From contig CM062814.1 in the NCBI GenBank assembly GCA_031772625.1, forward strand, positions 368,785,781 through 368,849,780: a stretch of DNA of 64,000 bases. The letters run 5' to 3'. Below the pieces are notes generated by a model. It was not told where the DNA came from. It saw only the letters and a list, made by a program, of their open reading frames with translations, and ran no database searches. The position numbers and the translations under genes were made by a program. Positions within the stretch are counted from its first letter, which is position 1. Every line of letters begins with the position of its first letter. Origin of the DNA: Pinus tabuliformis (lineage: Eukaryota; Streptophyta; Pinopsida; Pinales; Pinaceae). This document shows positions 21,736-34,132 of the stretch, piece after piece.

Positions 21736-23418
21736 GGATTACTCGATCAACTAAAATATTAAAAGGGGAAATTTGTGTTTCCGAATTGAATGAATTTTAT
21801 TAGACGCTTTTAGACACAACTTGCTTTTTCACTTTTTAAGAGTCGAGAAAAAGCTAAAGATGACTCTAGTATCCTTCGATGTATTAACGAGCCCGAAGTG
21901 ACAAATGCTCGGTTGGACTTTTTCAGTTATAGAGTTTGAAAAAGGCCAAAAGAAACTGCTCTGGAGATATAGGCAGAGGGTGTGCCAAACCTTTCGCAAA
22001 ACCACATAATACGTTTTACGGTACGGGTGGTCGATCTTCGTGAATGCTGTGTTCACTGCATTGCGATCAGTAGGGCAGCCGACACGGCTTCCTAAGGATA
22101 AAAGATATAAGCCTATAGGGGTCTCCCAATATATACGCGACGGTACGTGGGAGCACAAGTCCGTATTAATGCCACCGACTCTCAGGAGGAATCACCCACC
22201 TTCATCGAGATCGACAGTCACTACGTTTAACGATGCCGGAACACGTCTCTAGCTTAGACCTCTAGATGTTTGCGTTATGTTTCAAAGCGTTGTTAGGTTC
22301 ATTCAATATATTTTAAGTTGATCTTTTTTAAAGTTTTCCTTTCAAGGTTAACCACGAGATGTATTGATACAAATTCCTAAATGCAATCTAAGATGAGAAG
22401 CAAGCTTTTTCAATCTTTTTGACTTATGAAAATCTTAACTACTGAGGGAAAAGAGAGACAAAATCTTTTCACACAGATCAAAGAGCACTCGCTAATGCAC
22501 TTTTTCCCTAAATCAACATACAAACTTATATGCAAAATGCAAAAATGCAGGTATTTCTTTTCTCTTTCTTAATGTTTGTGCGACACAAAAAGAAAGCTGT
22601 TGTATAATTTCGAATTCAATTTCAAGTGAAAGTAAACAAGCTTGTCCAAAATCGAAAGACACCTTAAGATTTACTTGTTTCGACACTAGAAATATATAAA
22701 TTCAAACCATATGACGAAAGAAAAAGCTCAATCAGCTATGAAAAACAAACAAACTAACTCTTAAGATCAAAACGACACTTTATCACAGGTCTAGATCTAA
22801 GAGGTCACAGCAAGACTAGTTCACTTTCGTTATGGGAAACTGTAAATGATACAAGAAATACACAAAGAACAAACACAGTTTCTTTATACAACTGAGGCGG
22901 AATAGTGGCAAGGAAAGTTGGTTTCAGATAGGCACATTGACTGGTAACAGGCAGCAAAAACAAGAGTGAAAACAGAGCAAGAAACAGCAGGAAACCCCAG
23001 TAGCACAAGGCAAGACTGGTCCAGCGCAGGTGGAACACAGGCAGTTTGAACTTCAGCGCAGGTAGCCCCTTCGGGAACTACGCTGAAATGCAGACAGCCT
23101 TCACACAGCCTGCACTGAAGAACGAAACTTTCGTTTCTCTTGGTTTCTGGGTCACAGATTGCTCAAAAATTCACAGTTTTTGGTCAAATCAGAAGCTATC
23201 AGTCAAGGACACACTAAAGGATGACAAGGAGGATGAAAAGCTATCACTAAGAGCTTATTAGAGTCCTTTTGGATCAGCTCTTCTAATCATAAACTTTCCC
23301 AGAAACTGAGCTAGAGTAGCTGCCCTCTACTTTGCATTTGAAAGATCCAAATGCAGTTCGATTCGGTACTCCCTTTGTTTATGAAATGAATAACAAAACA
23401 CAAACAACCAACAAGATA
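21736..23418 (-). other. 5' UTR of element B
   Basis: 1.7 kb leader between the primer-binding site and the first ORF. Contains hairpins of the 3' UTR type near its gag end (CGAGC/GCTCG at 21888-21911, GAGTC/GACTC at about 21840-21866) and two CAGCGCAGGT motifs near 23022 and 23053 that are also repeated in the LTR. No ORF with recognisable content. Confidence 0.6.
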
Positions 23419-23439
23419 CGATCCCCAGCGGAGTCGCCA
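23419..23439 (-). promoter_or_regulatory. Primer-binding site of element B
   Basis: Minus strand TGGCGACTCCGCTGGGGAT, three bases inside the 5' LTR. The reverse complement ends in the tRNA-type AGTCGCCA. From memory this fits plant tRNA-Arg, the primer used by Ogre/Tat elements. A2 carries a close variant. Confidence 0.75.
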
Positions 23440-23442
23440 ATT

Positions 23443-24494
23443 TGTTGTTGGGAAAAGTATCCAATACGGAATGACCCTATCCCACTCTAAGGGTGATAGT
23501 ACCTCAGCAACAACTGAATGCAAAGCTATTCAAGATTACTTCTTTATGAGATGTAAGAGAGGGGAGAAAGAGATCCACTAACCGTTGTCTTCCGCTAATG
23601 TTTGATCCAATCTTCTCTCCTTGCTTCTTGCTCCCAGCTCCTTGCTCTTTCACCGGCCCAGCTACACAAAGATCCTATAAAAGCACAAGAAAGGGAAACT
23701 ACAAGAAGCATACATCCATAATTGATTCAAGGATTAGAATAAATCAAATATACAAGCATCAATACACCACAGAGACACATGCATATAGAAGAACCTCAAA
23801 TGCTTTATTAATGGAAGAAGTAAAGTTCTGAGAGTGTTACAACCATAAGAGGCCCAACCCAGCAACACCTCCCAGCAGAAAGAAATCTCCTCTTCACCTC
23901 CTTCAAAGCAATCACCCAATAGTTCTATACTCAAACCAACAACACTTCCTTACATTCACAAGATTCCAGCCTCCATAGACCTCATGAGAGAGCTCTATAT
24001 ATAGGAGATTTTGAGAAAGGATGAGTCAGCTTGAGTTTGGCATGAAGCTGACTAGTGTCCTCTCCCACTTCAGTTCTTGAGTCCACTTGGAGTTTCTTGC
24101 TTCCACTTGGAGATCTAGATCCTCTTACTCATCACAAGGCGAATTCCCTGATCCAAGTGTCATTTTGGAAGCTTCTTGGGCATTTGACACCTTGCAGAAT
24201 GACTGTGCCACTTGGCCAATCTCGCCCAGCGCAGGTAGCCTTCATTAGATTTGACATTCAGCGCAGGTACAGAGTGGAGCAGTTGACATTCAGTGCAGAT
24301 GCTCAGTGGAGCAGTTGACATGATCCAGAATTAGCTTGTTTTTGAGTGTTTTCAGGTGGAGAACTGATTTTCAGTGCTGTGGTTTGCTAACCTTGTTCCT
24401 CTAGGGGTAGCAACAACATGTTTAGGGACTTTGGATCCCTCAGATTATTGACATTTCATGCTTCATGCTATAAGGCAAAAAAATGTCTATAACA
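23443..24494 (-). repeat. 5' LTR of element B
   Basis: 1052 bp, about 17 differences from the 3' LTR by eye. In the element's sense the TATA-like CTATATATAG lies roughly 500 bp into the LTR (about 23995), giving a U3 of about that size. Confidence 0.9.
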
Positions 24495-25585
24495 CCAGCT
24501 CTCAAATCACAGTTAAAGCATTTAAAGCCACCGAACTAAAATGGAGCAGAAGCCCGTGCATAGTTATTACAGAAACACAGCATCAAGCCACCGAGGACAA
24601 CACATTTACTCAGTTTTGATACGGCTGCTCTCAGCGCAACTCAAGATATTTTCTTGCATTTATTTCTAGATAGGATTAGGTTAAAAGTAATCATTTCTCA
24701 GACCTGTTTAAGTCAGGTTGTAATAAAGGCAATTAGGAGAAGTTCCCTATATATACCGCCCTCTGTATTGTTTCAAGGGTTGGTCGATTGGTATTTTTTC
24801 ACTAGAGACTCGCACTGTATATCTGAGTTGTTTTCTTTAATCAAAGATTGCTGAAAGCTTGGAGAAGACAATGTCTGATGTGTTATTAATGATTTCTAGA
24901 GACTGAAAGACGGAATTCCTACGCTGCAGCATGAAACAATAAGTGCATCTTACCTCTGTTTATTGTTTACCACTATCTAAATAGCAGAAAAAAAAATATT
25001 AGCTTAGAACTTGTTTGAATCAACTCTATGCTCAATTTCTGTTGTTTCTTTATGTTTCTCATCTGAATGGATTGGTAATGAATATAATTTCCTTCTGGCT
25101 CATATTTACCCCAATCCACCTGTGTTTACCAATTATCTAGGGATTCTTTACTGCCCCTAGGTAGATCTCCGTCGCCTCCCGCTGTTAAGCTGATTGAGAG
25201 ATTCTTAACTGCCTCTCATTACTTATCATTCACTCCATCCTTTAAACCTGAAACATTGTTTCATGCACAGTTACCTTGCTCCATATCTCTCTTGTGACCA
25301 AGAAAACGCACCAGCAGTCCTCCTCCTTGACTCCATGCCCAATGGTTTGAAACTCTCATGCTATACTTGCCTCTCTACTTGAAGACATCAATCTTCCCAC
25401 CAAAACTCAAAACAAAACCCCCTGAAACTCAATAGCTAGCCTAAAATCCTTTCAAATAAAGCTAAATCATAAAGAGAGAGCCTTCTCTGATTGCAGGTGG
25501 GCTAGAACCTGTAGTCCAAATTAGCTGTGTGGTTACCTCGGCTGTATCCCTTTATTACAACCTGGGGACAACCTGAGTGATAACA
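24495..25585 (+). repeat. LTR shared by A1 and A2, second part (U3 end, R, U5)
   Basis: Continues the A LTR after element B; matches 33041-34132. Ends GATAACA, followed three bases later by the primer-binding site of A2. The first five bases are the second copy of B's target duplication. Confidence 0.85.
24748..24755 (+). promoter_or_regulatory. TATA box of the A LTR
   Basis: CCCTATATATACCGCC, conserved in the last A LTR at 33295-33302. Transcription would start about 30 bp downstream, placing the U3/R border near 24785. Confidence 0.7.
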
Positions 25586-25588
25586 TAA

Positions 25589-25607
25589 TGACGACTCCAC
25601 TGGGGAA
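25589..25607 (+). promoter_or_regulatory. Primer-binding site of copy A2
   Basis: TGACGACTCCACTGGGGAA right after the LTR end. Same class as B's site (TGGCGACTCCGCTGGGGAT); the third base is A where all tRNA-complementary sites should have G, so this copy's site carries a mutation. Confidence 0.75.
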
Positions 25608-26225
25608 CCTCCTCAGTTAAATTCACGAAGAAGGTTGTAAAATGCCACTGGAAAAAATCGATTTTCTAATTGCTGTATATTCCTGAAAACTACAGATGAA
25701 GCCTGAATCTCAGCCAGGAAGCCTTTGAAATTGTTCTTGTTTTACATTTACACGAGTAGATAAAAGCTGCTTCAGTAAATCTTCATGCCAGTTTTAAGCT
25801 ATACACAGCTATTCCAAAGTTTGATCAGTTCCTCGCTAATTCAATTCTAAAAACATTCCAAGAAAAATACCAAAAATCAAATTCGGAAGCTGGCTCCCAA
25901 GAAGAATCCACGATATACAAGGTCAAATCCAGATCCAGACCCACCAGCTGCTTTTGAAAATCCAAACCTAATCCCAAAAATCCTCAGGAAACAAGGGCAA
26001 AGAGAAGATTTTGCTGAGTTGAGTCGTGAAACAGCTTACCCAAGCTGCGTTCCAACTCCTGTCAAAGTTTTATTCCGTTCAACTCCTACATCCCTTTGTT
26101 CATCATCTACACCTCCATTCACTCCACATGCTACAAATACCACTACTGTTGTTCCAGTTACTTCCGTTATCCCTGTTATCCCTGTTGTTCCATTAATCCC
26201 CGTTGTCCCACTTATCCCTGCCAAT
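25608..26225 (+). other. Copy A2 leader
   Basis: About 600 bp between the primer site and gag. A frame with Pro/Val/Ile repeats (VIPVVPLIPVV) runs into gag from 26019 and may be the true N terminus, but the methionine at 26226 fits a gag start better. Confidence 0.5.
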
Positions 26226-27391
26226 ATGGCTCATAGATATGCACCCCTGCAACTTCCTGGTAATCCTGGGGCCCTCCCTCAGGAATACCAATCTAAAATA
26301 CCTATTTTGATAGTACTGGTCCTTTCACAGCCCTTCAGCATACCAAAAAGATGCAGGATTATTTTGAGAACTACGAGATAGATGCTGATAGCGTGAGAAT
26401 GAGAATTTTTGTTCAGAGTTTAACAGGTGATGTAAGAACTTGGTTCGGATCACTTGCTGCAAATTCCATAACCACTCCAGATGAGCTTTACCAATCCTTT
26501 ACCAATAGATGGGAGAAAAAGAAAGACCCCTTGCACATACTAGCTGAATATGACACAATTAAAAGAGGCCCTCAAGAGACTGTTTTGGAGTACTGTGCAA
26601 GATTCAATAATGTCTATAATGCAATACCACAGAACTTAAGACCTCCGCCTGACCTTGCCTTGTATAAATTTCCTGATGGATTCGACCCGGATATGGCATA
26701 CCAGTCAAAAGAAAGAGCTCCTCAGACCCTTGCAGACATGCAAAATGTTGCTGTCAGAATTGAAGCCAACCTAATTGCCAAAAGAAACAGAGCTAGAATG
26801 GAAAGAAGAATCACCTTTAAGGAAGAACCCTTAGCCTTTGATCAAAAGCTTGATGCTATTATCAGTTGCCTACAAAGGCTGGGAGAGAGAGTAGAAAATG
26901 TTGAGAGGAAAGCGTCATGGGAAGGACAACAACCTAATACCATAAGGAACCCAAATTTTAGGAAAACGCAGAACACAAATGCTGGTAGGTCTAGCCAAGA
27001 CCATGACATAAGACGCCCTTTTCAAGACAACTATGTTGAAGAATCTACTTCTAGTGAACCCATAGAGGACACTCACATGAACTTAATGGATCTAAAGGGT
27101 GAGCATCAAATATTTCTGAGCCAAGAAGACCAAAATGAACGTGACTATAATCAGTTTCACACTAAATCTGGTGAGTCTTTTGATTTTAAACAAGGTTATG
27201 ATACTGCTATGTATGAAGTACACAAACAATATAAGCTGAGAACTAGGACCATTGACATTTCTGAACCTAGCAAAACAAAGGATGGCAAACAGCCCAACAA
27301 TACTAAAGGCAAGGCTTTCATAACAGAAATAGCTGATATACCTATCCCAAATCCGCATCATGTGACGGTAGAAGACATAACAGACAAGTAG
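26226..27391 (+). pseudogene. Copy A2 gag
   Basis: Starts MAHRYAPLQLPGNPGALPQE; a one-base shift near 26300-26315 then moves the reading into the frame of the capsid domain (STGPFTALQHTKKMQDYFEN, VRMRIFVQSLTGDVRTWFG, KKKDPLHILAEYDTIKRG, ETVLEYCARFNNVYN). This is a typical retrotransposon gag capsid; no zinc knuckle follows. It ends at a TAG (27389-27391) where A1 has CAG, and two more stops follow (27402, 27478), each a C-to-T change against A1. This copy is the uninterrupted version of the gag split by element G in A1. Confidence 0.85.
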
Positions 27392-28308
27392 CCTTCTGTT
27401 GATTAGCCTTTGTCACCGTCTTCCTCAAAAGAAAATTCGAACAGCGTTCCAAAAGGCCCTCCTGAAACTATAAAACCGTAAGCAATTAATTCCCATAATG
27501 CTGATAAACAAAAAGAAATTCTTGACCCTCCACTAGAAAAAGGAAAGTGTGCACCTCTTAATGCTAAAAACCAGTCTGAAAGATCATTCGATTTAGAGGC
27601 CGAGATTGGAAAACTTAAGATATCCATCCCCCTTTCAGAACTAGCCAAACATGATGTATATAGGCAACAAATTCAAAGGTCACTTCAGATGCCAGAGAAT
27701 AAAGACGATGTAAATGTTTTGGATGATACCCCTGAACTGCTATTTGGCCCAGAAGTCAATGGAAAATCAACACATGGACCTATTCCACCCTTTTATGTTA
27801 GTTTGCATATACATGATAAAGTTTTGCACAATGCTATGTTTGATTTAGGAGCATCACACAATCTGATGCCCAAAGCAGTTATGGAAAAGCTGAACCTTGA
27901 TATTATCAGACCCTACAAATATTTGTCTTCCTTTGACTCAAGCCAGGTCAAGTGTTTAGGCCTCATCAAAGACTTGTGTGTATCCGTAGTCCAATATCCC
28001 AACAAGACCATCCTCATGGATGTAGTGGTGGCTGACATTCCACCAAAATATGGTATGCTCCTGTCAAGATCATGGGGAGCAAAGCTCCAAGGATCCCTTC
28101 AACTAGACCTCTCCTATGCCACCATTTCAGTCTTTGGGCAACCAAAGAGACTGTACAGAGAAACGCTGATGAAATATGTGGTGAGTAGTGAGAGCAAGCC
28201 TGAAAATTTTCCCATTTACTCAATCCATTTTGATATGGATACCTTTATTTTGTTTAATGATGAGACAAATTTTCCAATCGGAGATGAGCCTTTGGCTCTA
28301 GAACAATA
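27392..28308 (+). pseudogene. Copy A2 linker and protease
   Basis: Same frame as gag. The linker holds stops at 27402 and 27478. From 27689 the frame is open: protease with MFDLGASHNLMP at the active site (D-L-G instead of the usual D-[ST]-G; A1 has D-S-E) and MDVVVADIPPKYGMLLSRSW. It runs on to 28308 (TAA; CAA in A1). Expected role: processing of the polyprotein. Each copy has one altered active-site residue, at different positions. Confidence 0.8.
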
Positions 28309-31016
28309 AACACACATCAATGAAGAATCAGTTGCACACACTGATGAAACTGTCACCATAGTTAATGCAACCAGCATACTAGAAGAACTGCCCCAAACAA
28401 AAATTTCAAATCTGCCCACTGCAAGAATGGCTGAAACTCTTAGCACTAACCACAAGCACGAAATCACATGGTATTTAGAGTTTGATGGCTCTGTCAATAA
28501 GTTAGGAGCAGGGGCAGGTGTATGGATTCACAATACATATAATAACCATGCGGAAGGTCATGCCTACAGAATGAATTTCAAATGCACAAACAACATGGTA
28601 GAGTATGAGGCTCTGCTTTTAGGCCTTAAACTACTCAAAGCCCTAGGAGCTGCAAAGGTGTCTATTTTAGGAGACTCTGATTTAATCATACAACAGATGA
28701 AAGTTAATTTTGTTACCAATGACAATAGAATGATGGCCTATAGGACTGTTGCCACTAATATACTCAATGCATTCATTGAATTCAGCCTGGCCAAGATTTC
28801 AAGAGAGCACAACATCCATGCACACAACCTAGCCACCTTTGCTAGTACATGCAAGCTTCCTTTTGGCCCAAACCATCACTTAACTACTGAAATAAAACAT
28901 AGGCCCGCTGTCCCAAATAACATTAAAGATTGGCAAGTGTTCGAAAATGATGCCCAGATTAACAATTTCCTTACCCTTGAGCATGAGTTTTCAAATATTA
29001 ACATTGACTTGGATGCTATGAACGACTCCCAACAGCAAACAAATGAAAATCAGCAGGCTGTAACAGCTGCAACAACCAAACAAATCCTAAACCCAACTGT
29101 TTTTAACAAAACAAACATAGAACAACTGAAACAAATGCAATTGGAGGAAATTGCCAAAACGGAGGCAGAGATCATTAACTTAAAGGATAATTTTCTGCCT
29201 GCTGGTTTAACCCCATTAGAAGACATTTTTGACGCTAATGATGTTCCTAGAAAACCAAAATTACAACCATTGAACGCTGATATAGAAGAATACAACATTG
29301 GGACAACAGAGAAGCCAAAAATGATCAAACTATCCAAAAATTTGCCACCTGATCAAAAGCCCAAGTACATTGATTTGTTCAAAGAATTCCAAGATGTATT
29401 TGCATGGAGTTACGAGGATTTGAAATCCTATGACACCACTGTGATCCAACACACAATTCCCTTAAAACCAAACCAGAAACCTTTCAAACAAAAACTCAGA
29501 AGAATTAACCCTATGCTTCTCCCCCTGATTGAGAAGGAAGTAAAAAGGATGTGGGAAGCAAGCATCATATCACCTATCAGATTTTCTGAGTGGGTGTCCA
29601 ATCTTGTTCCTACAAGAAAAAAGACAGGTGAGATTAGACTTTGCGTAGATCTGAGAAATTTAAACCAAGTTTCCCTAAAAGACCACTATCCTTTGCCCAA
29701 AATGGACCACATCCTACAAAGAGTAGTGGGGTCATCTAGAATCTCTTTGCTAGATGGCTTTTCAGGTTTCAATCAAATACTTGTTCACCCGGATGACGAA
29801 GACAAGACAACCTTTACCACACCGTGGGGAACATTTAAGTATGTTAAAATGCCATTCGGACTTAAAAACGCTGGTGCAACCTTTCAACGAGCAATGGATA
29901 TTGCATTCGCCAAAGAAATACATGACTTCCTAGTGGTTTACCTTGATGACTTGACCCCATTTTCCAAATATGACGAAGAGCACCGCAAGCATCTTAGGCA
30001 AATATTCATGACATGCAGGAAATATGGCATTTCCTTGAATCCCAAGAAGTCCCTGTTTGGCCTTGAAGAAGGAAAATTACTTGGCCACATCATATCGAAA
30101 GATGGGATTAGAATTGATCCTGAAAGAATCCAAGCCATACTCCAAATCCCGTATCCAAGAAACATAAAAGAGTTGCAAGCATTCCTTGGAAAGATCAATT
30201 TCTTAAGAAGATTTATCCCAAACCTAGCTGAACTGATACGACTGTTAAGCAATATGTTAAAGAAGGATGCCAAGGTAAAATGGTCTCTTGAAACCAAGCA
30301 GGCATTTGAGAGTATCAAAACGGCCTTAACCCAAACCCCTGTCCTCACCAGCCCACAATTTGACAAAGATTTTATCATATTTTCATTTGCATCTGATCAC
30401 ACTATAACAGCTTTCCTTTTGCAAAAGGATGAACAGAGAACTGAAAAACCAATCCCTTTTTTCAGCCGAGCTTTAAGAGATGCCCCTTTGAAGTACCCAA
30501 TCATGGAAAAGCAGGCCTATGCACTCGTTAAGGCCATCAATGATTTCAGAGTCTATATTTTATATTCACATGTGACTGCCTATGTCCCACACAGTGCTGT
30601 AAAAGATATACTAACCGAAGAAGGATTAGAAGGCAAAAGAGGCAAGTGGATAGCAAACATCCTTGAGTATGACATAGAAATAAAACCAACCAAGCTAATA
30701 AAGGGACAAGGTTTAGCCAAACTGATGTCCGAAACAAACTTTCAAGCCCTAGACATTAACCAACTGGACAATGAACCGGAGCTGGTGACTCCACAGATCA
30801 GTGAAACCTTTTTACAATCCCCATGGTACGCTGATATATGCTTTGTATTGTTAAACCTGTGTGCTCCCCCAGGATTGTCCAGGACCAAGAAAAGATTTTT
30901 GAAAATGAAGGCTTTAAAGTTTTGTGTAATAGATGGAGCATTATTTTGGAGAAATCATGAAGGTATATTGCTTAATTGTTTAACCATGAATGAAACTAAC
31001 AATGTTATGAAATAAT
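28309..31016 (+). pseudogene. Copy A2 pol: RNase H - RT - RNase H - integrase (N part)
   Basis: Open from 28309 to 31013 in one frame with gag and protease. Same order as A1: extra RNase H (about 28470-28860; LEFDGSVNKLGAGAGVWI, MVEYEALLLGL, ILGDSDLIIQQM, and AHNLATFAS where AD.LA is usual), RT (LCVDLRNLNQVS, VVYLDDLTPF), degenerate native RNase H, and the start of integrase. Stops at TAA 31014-31016, where A1 has GAA. Length and order agree between copies, so the unusual domain order belongs to the family and is not an accident of one copy. Confidence 0.9.
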
Positions 31017-32083
31017 TCCATGCAGGTGACTGTGGAGGACATCTATATTGGAAATCCACTGCTGATAAAATCTTAAGGGCTGGTTTCTATTGGCCCTCTC
31101 TTTTTGCGGATATAAAGAAGTTTGCCATGTCATGTCACAAGTGCCAAATCTTTGAGTGCAAGAGAAAGCTGTTACCCCTACCCCTTAAACCCATCTCAAC
31201 CGAAAAACCTTTTCAACAATGGGGTCTTGACTTCATTGGAGAAATCCATCCCTCTTCCTTAGGCCAGCACAAATGGATCCTAACAGCCACCGACTATTTC
31301 ACTAAGTGGGTTGAAGCCATTCCCTGTAGGCAAGCCAATGACACCATCATTATCCAATTCCTTGAGTGCAATATCCTTTCTAGATTTGACTGCCCTGAGA
31401 AAATCATCACTGATAATTCCGTTGCCTTTAAGTCCAAAAAGATGATCAATTTTTGCCACCAATTTCATATTACCTTGGGCCACTCTACAGCTTATTACCC
31501 TCAAGGTAATGGCTTAGCCAAATCATCTAACAAAAGTCTCATCAACATCATAAAGAAAGTGCTGGAAGAAAACAAGAAGAACTGGCACAAAAAACTGGTG
31601 AATGCCCTATGGGTAGACAGACTTTCGAGAAAGAGATCCATTGGGATGAGCCCTTATGAGCTAGTATATGGCATGGAGGCTAGATTTCCTTCATCCTTGG
31701 GCATCCCTACTATCAGACTGTTACAGGAAATTCAGGCTGAACCAAATGACATTCAAAGAAGGATTAATCAGACCATTCATCTTCAGCAAACCAGAGAACA
31801 AGTTTATGACAGAGCTCAAATTCTGCAAGAAAAGCTCAAAAAGATGTTTGACAAGAGAGTTAAGGCTGAGGATTTCTACATTGGTGACAAAGTTCTAAGG
31901 TGGGACTCAAGAAGAGAAGACAAGGGAAAACATGCCAAGTTTGATTTTTTATGGAAAGGACCATTCATTATTTCTGCTATTCAGGGAAATAACACTTATT
32001 TTCTCAAATCTGTAGAGGACAACACTGCTGAGGAAGGCCCTGTGAATGGCCGCATGTTGAAACATTACCATGATCCCTTTTAA
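31017..32083 (+). pseudogene. Copy A2 integrase
   Basis: In frame after the 31014 stop: zinc finger (HLYWKSTADKI, CHKCQIF), catalytic core (QQWGLDFIGEI, TATDYFTKWVEAIPC, KIITDNSVAFKS), then YYPQGNGLAKSSNKS, where the codon at 31520-31522 is Lys in place of the catalytic Glu. The C-terminal domain is complete (FYIGDKVLRWDSRREDKG, GRMLKHYHDPF, TAA at 32081-32083). Unlike A1 there is no frameshift. With D,D,K instead of D,D,E this protein should not catalyse strand transfer if my alignment of the motif is right. Confidence 0.85.
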
Positions 32084-32445
32084 AGGGAAACAACACAACT
32101 CTGTATATATATTTTGTACAGTAATATTTGTATATATCATCTCTTTATTTTCATAAGCAGACTGAGTGGTAGACGAGCAGCAGTAAAATTTTAGAAGACA
32201 CAACCAACGCACGTATTCCAATTTGAAAAGCTTTGTCTCAGCACTAATCTCAACAAAACAGCAAGAGGAGCAACGTCACATCACAAGCAATTCATGGTAA
32301 AAGCAAACTGTTTGCAGTCTTCAGTCAAGAGATATCAAAACAGAGCAGTATTTTCAGTTTATATCAGCACCCTTGGTCAAAGCAAAAGTAAAGCAAACAC
32401 ACCAGTTTTGACCCATGTTTTGAGAATGTTTCAAAGATACAATGC
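32084..32445 (+). other. Copy A2 3' UTR, truncated by deletion
   Basis: Matches 12910-13284 of A1, then jumps at CAATGCT|AGGACCTCG to LTR sequence equivalent to 15008. About 1.7 kb, including the polypurine tract and the first kilobase of the LTR, is missing. Confidence 0.8.
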
Positions 32446-34132
32446 TAGGACCTCGCCACATCATCTACACACGTCAGCCTCCTGCCGAGTCACCCTTGCC
32501 ACGTCACTGCCACCATGTCCCTGCCACGTCATCCATCGTACATGCTGACGTCATCATGCTGACATCATCCACCGTACCAGGTCCCGCTAGCTTACGTCAT
32601 GCTGACATCATCATCAGTTTTTGGAGCGAAAGGTGAAAATCGTGCTTAGGAAGCCCAGAATCAGTTTCTGAGGCAGTTTTTCATGAGCGATTAGCGTAAT
32701 CGAGCATGGCTACGAGAAATGAGCCAGAATGGAAAGCCCCTCATCGCTCAGCCCCCAGCAAGCCCGAAAGACGCCGAATGACCCGTTTTCTTCGCGAAGC
32801 ATGCAGAAAGGATCAGAAGACAGCTCTAATAAGAAACAGAGGGCCGAGCAGCGGCCATTAATTTGTGATTTGAACCACAACGAAGGAGAGACACAACCCA
32901 ATTCATTTTTCAAAGATTATCATAGGAGAGATGAAGCAGCAAAGTGTACTAGTTAAATTGTTTAATGGAAACCTTCTGTTCCCAAAGCAGGTTACATTGA
33001 ATGGCAGCCAACAAATTCAAATCAGGCGATGAAGGCCCATCCCAACTCTCAAATCACAGTTAAAGCATTTAAAGCCACTGAACTACAATGGAGCAGAAGC
33101 CCGTGCATAGTTATTACAGAAACACTGCATCAAGCCACCGAGGACAACACATTTACTCAGTTTTGATACAGCTGCTCTCAGCGCAACTCAAGATATTTTC
33201 TTGCATTTATTTCTGGATAGGATTAGGTTAAAAGTAATCATTTCTCAGACCTGTTTAGGTCAGGTTGTAATAAAGGCAATTAGGAGAAGTTCCCTATATA
33301 TACCGCCCTCTGTATTATTTCAAGGGTTGGTCGATTGGTATTTTTTCACTAGAGACTCGCATTGTATATCTGAGTTGTTTTCTTTAATCAAAGATTGCTG
33401 AAAGCTTGGAGAAGACACTGTCTGATGTGTTATTAATGATTTCTAGAGACTGAAAGACGAAATTCCTGCGCTGCAACATGAAACAATAAGTGCATCTTAC
33501 CTCTGTTTATTGTTTACCACTATCTAAATAGCAGAAAAAAAAAGATTAGCTTAGAACTTGTTTGAATCCACTCTATGATCAATTTCTACTGTTTCTTTAT
33601 GTTTCTCATCTAAATGGATTGGTAATGAATATAAATTCCTTTTGGCTCATATTTACCCCAATCCACCTGTGTTTGCCAATTATCTAGGGATTCTTTACTG
33701 CCCCTAGGTAGAGCTCCGTCGCCTCCCTCTGTTAAGCTGATTGAGAGATTCTTAACTGCCTCTCATTACTTAGCATTCACTCCATCCTTTAAACCTGAAA
33801 CATTGTTTCATGCGCAGTTACCTTGCTCCATATCTCTCTTGTGACCAAGAAAACGCACCAGTAGTCCTCCTCCTTGACTCCATGCCCAATGGTTTGAAAC
33901 TCTCATGCTATACTTGCCTCTCTACTTGAAGGCATCAATCTTCCCACCAAAACTCAAAACAAAACCCCCTGAAACTCAATAGCTAGCCTAAAATCCTTTC
34001 AAATAAAGCTAAATCATAAAGAGAGAGCCCTCTCTGATTGTAGGTGGGCTAGAACCTGTAGTCCAAAGTTGGTCTGTGGTCACCTCGGCCGTATCCCTTT
34101 ATTACAACCTGGGGACAACCTCAGTGATAACA
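32446..34132 (+). repeat. 3' LTR of copy A2, 5'-truncated
   Basis: Matches 15008-15590 plus 24495-25585 without element B, so it gives B's empty site. Keeps TGACG-type sites (32544-32610) and the TATA box (33295-33302). Ends GATAACA at 34132. The upstream part of U3 is deleted together with the polypurine tract. Confidence 0.85.

Larger units (their letters stand above)
15591..24494 (-). mobile_element. Non-autonomous gag-only LTR retrotransposon B (TR-GAG-like)
   Basis: Complete element nested in the A LTR: two 1052-bp LTRs, 5-bp target duplication CCAGC (15586-15590 and 24495-24499), and an empty site in the last A LTR (33035-33045). Minus orientation: 5' LTR on the right, primer-binding site, 5' UTR, two in-frame ORFs (gag-type), a long 3' UTR with hairpins, polypurine tract, 3' LTR on the left. 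No protease, RT, RNase H or integrase is visible in its 8.9 kb. By eye the LTRs differ at about 17 positions, so the insertion is young relative to its host element. Its 3' UTR is homologous to that of element C. Confidence 0.9.
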
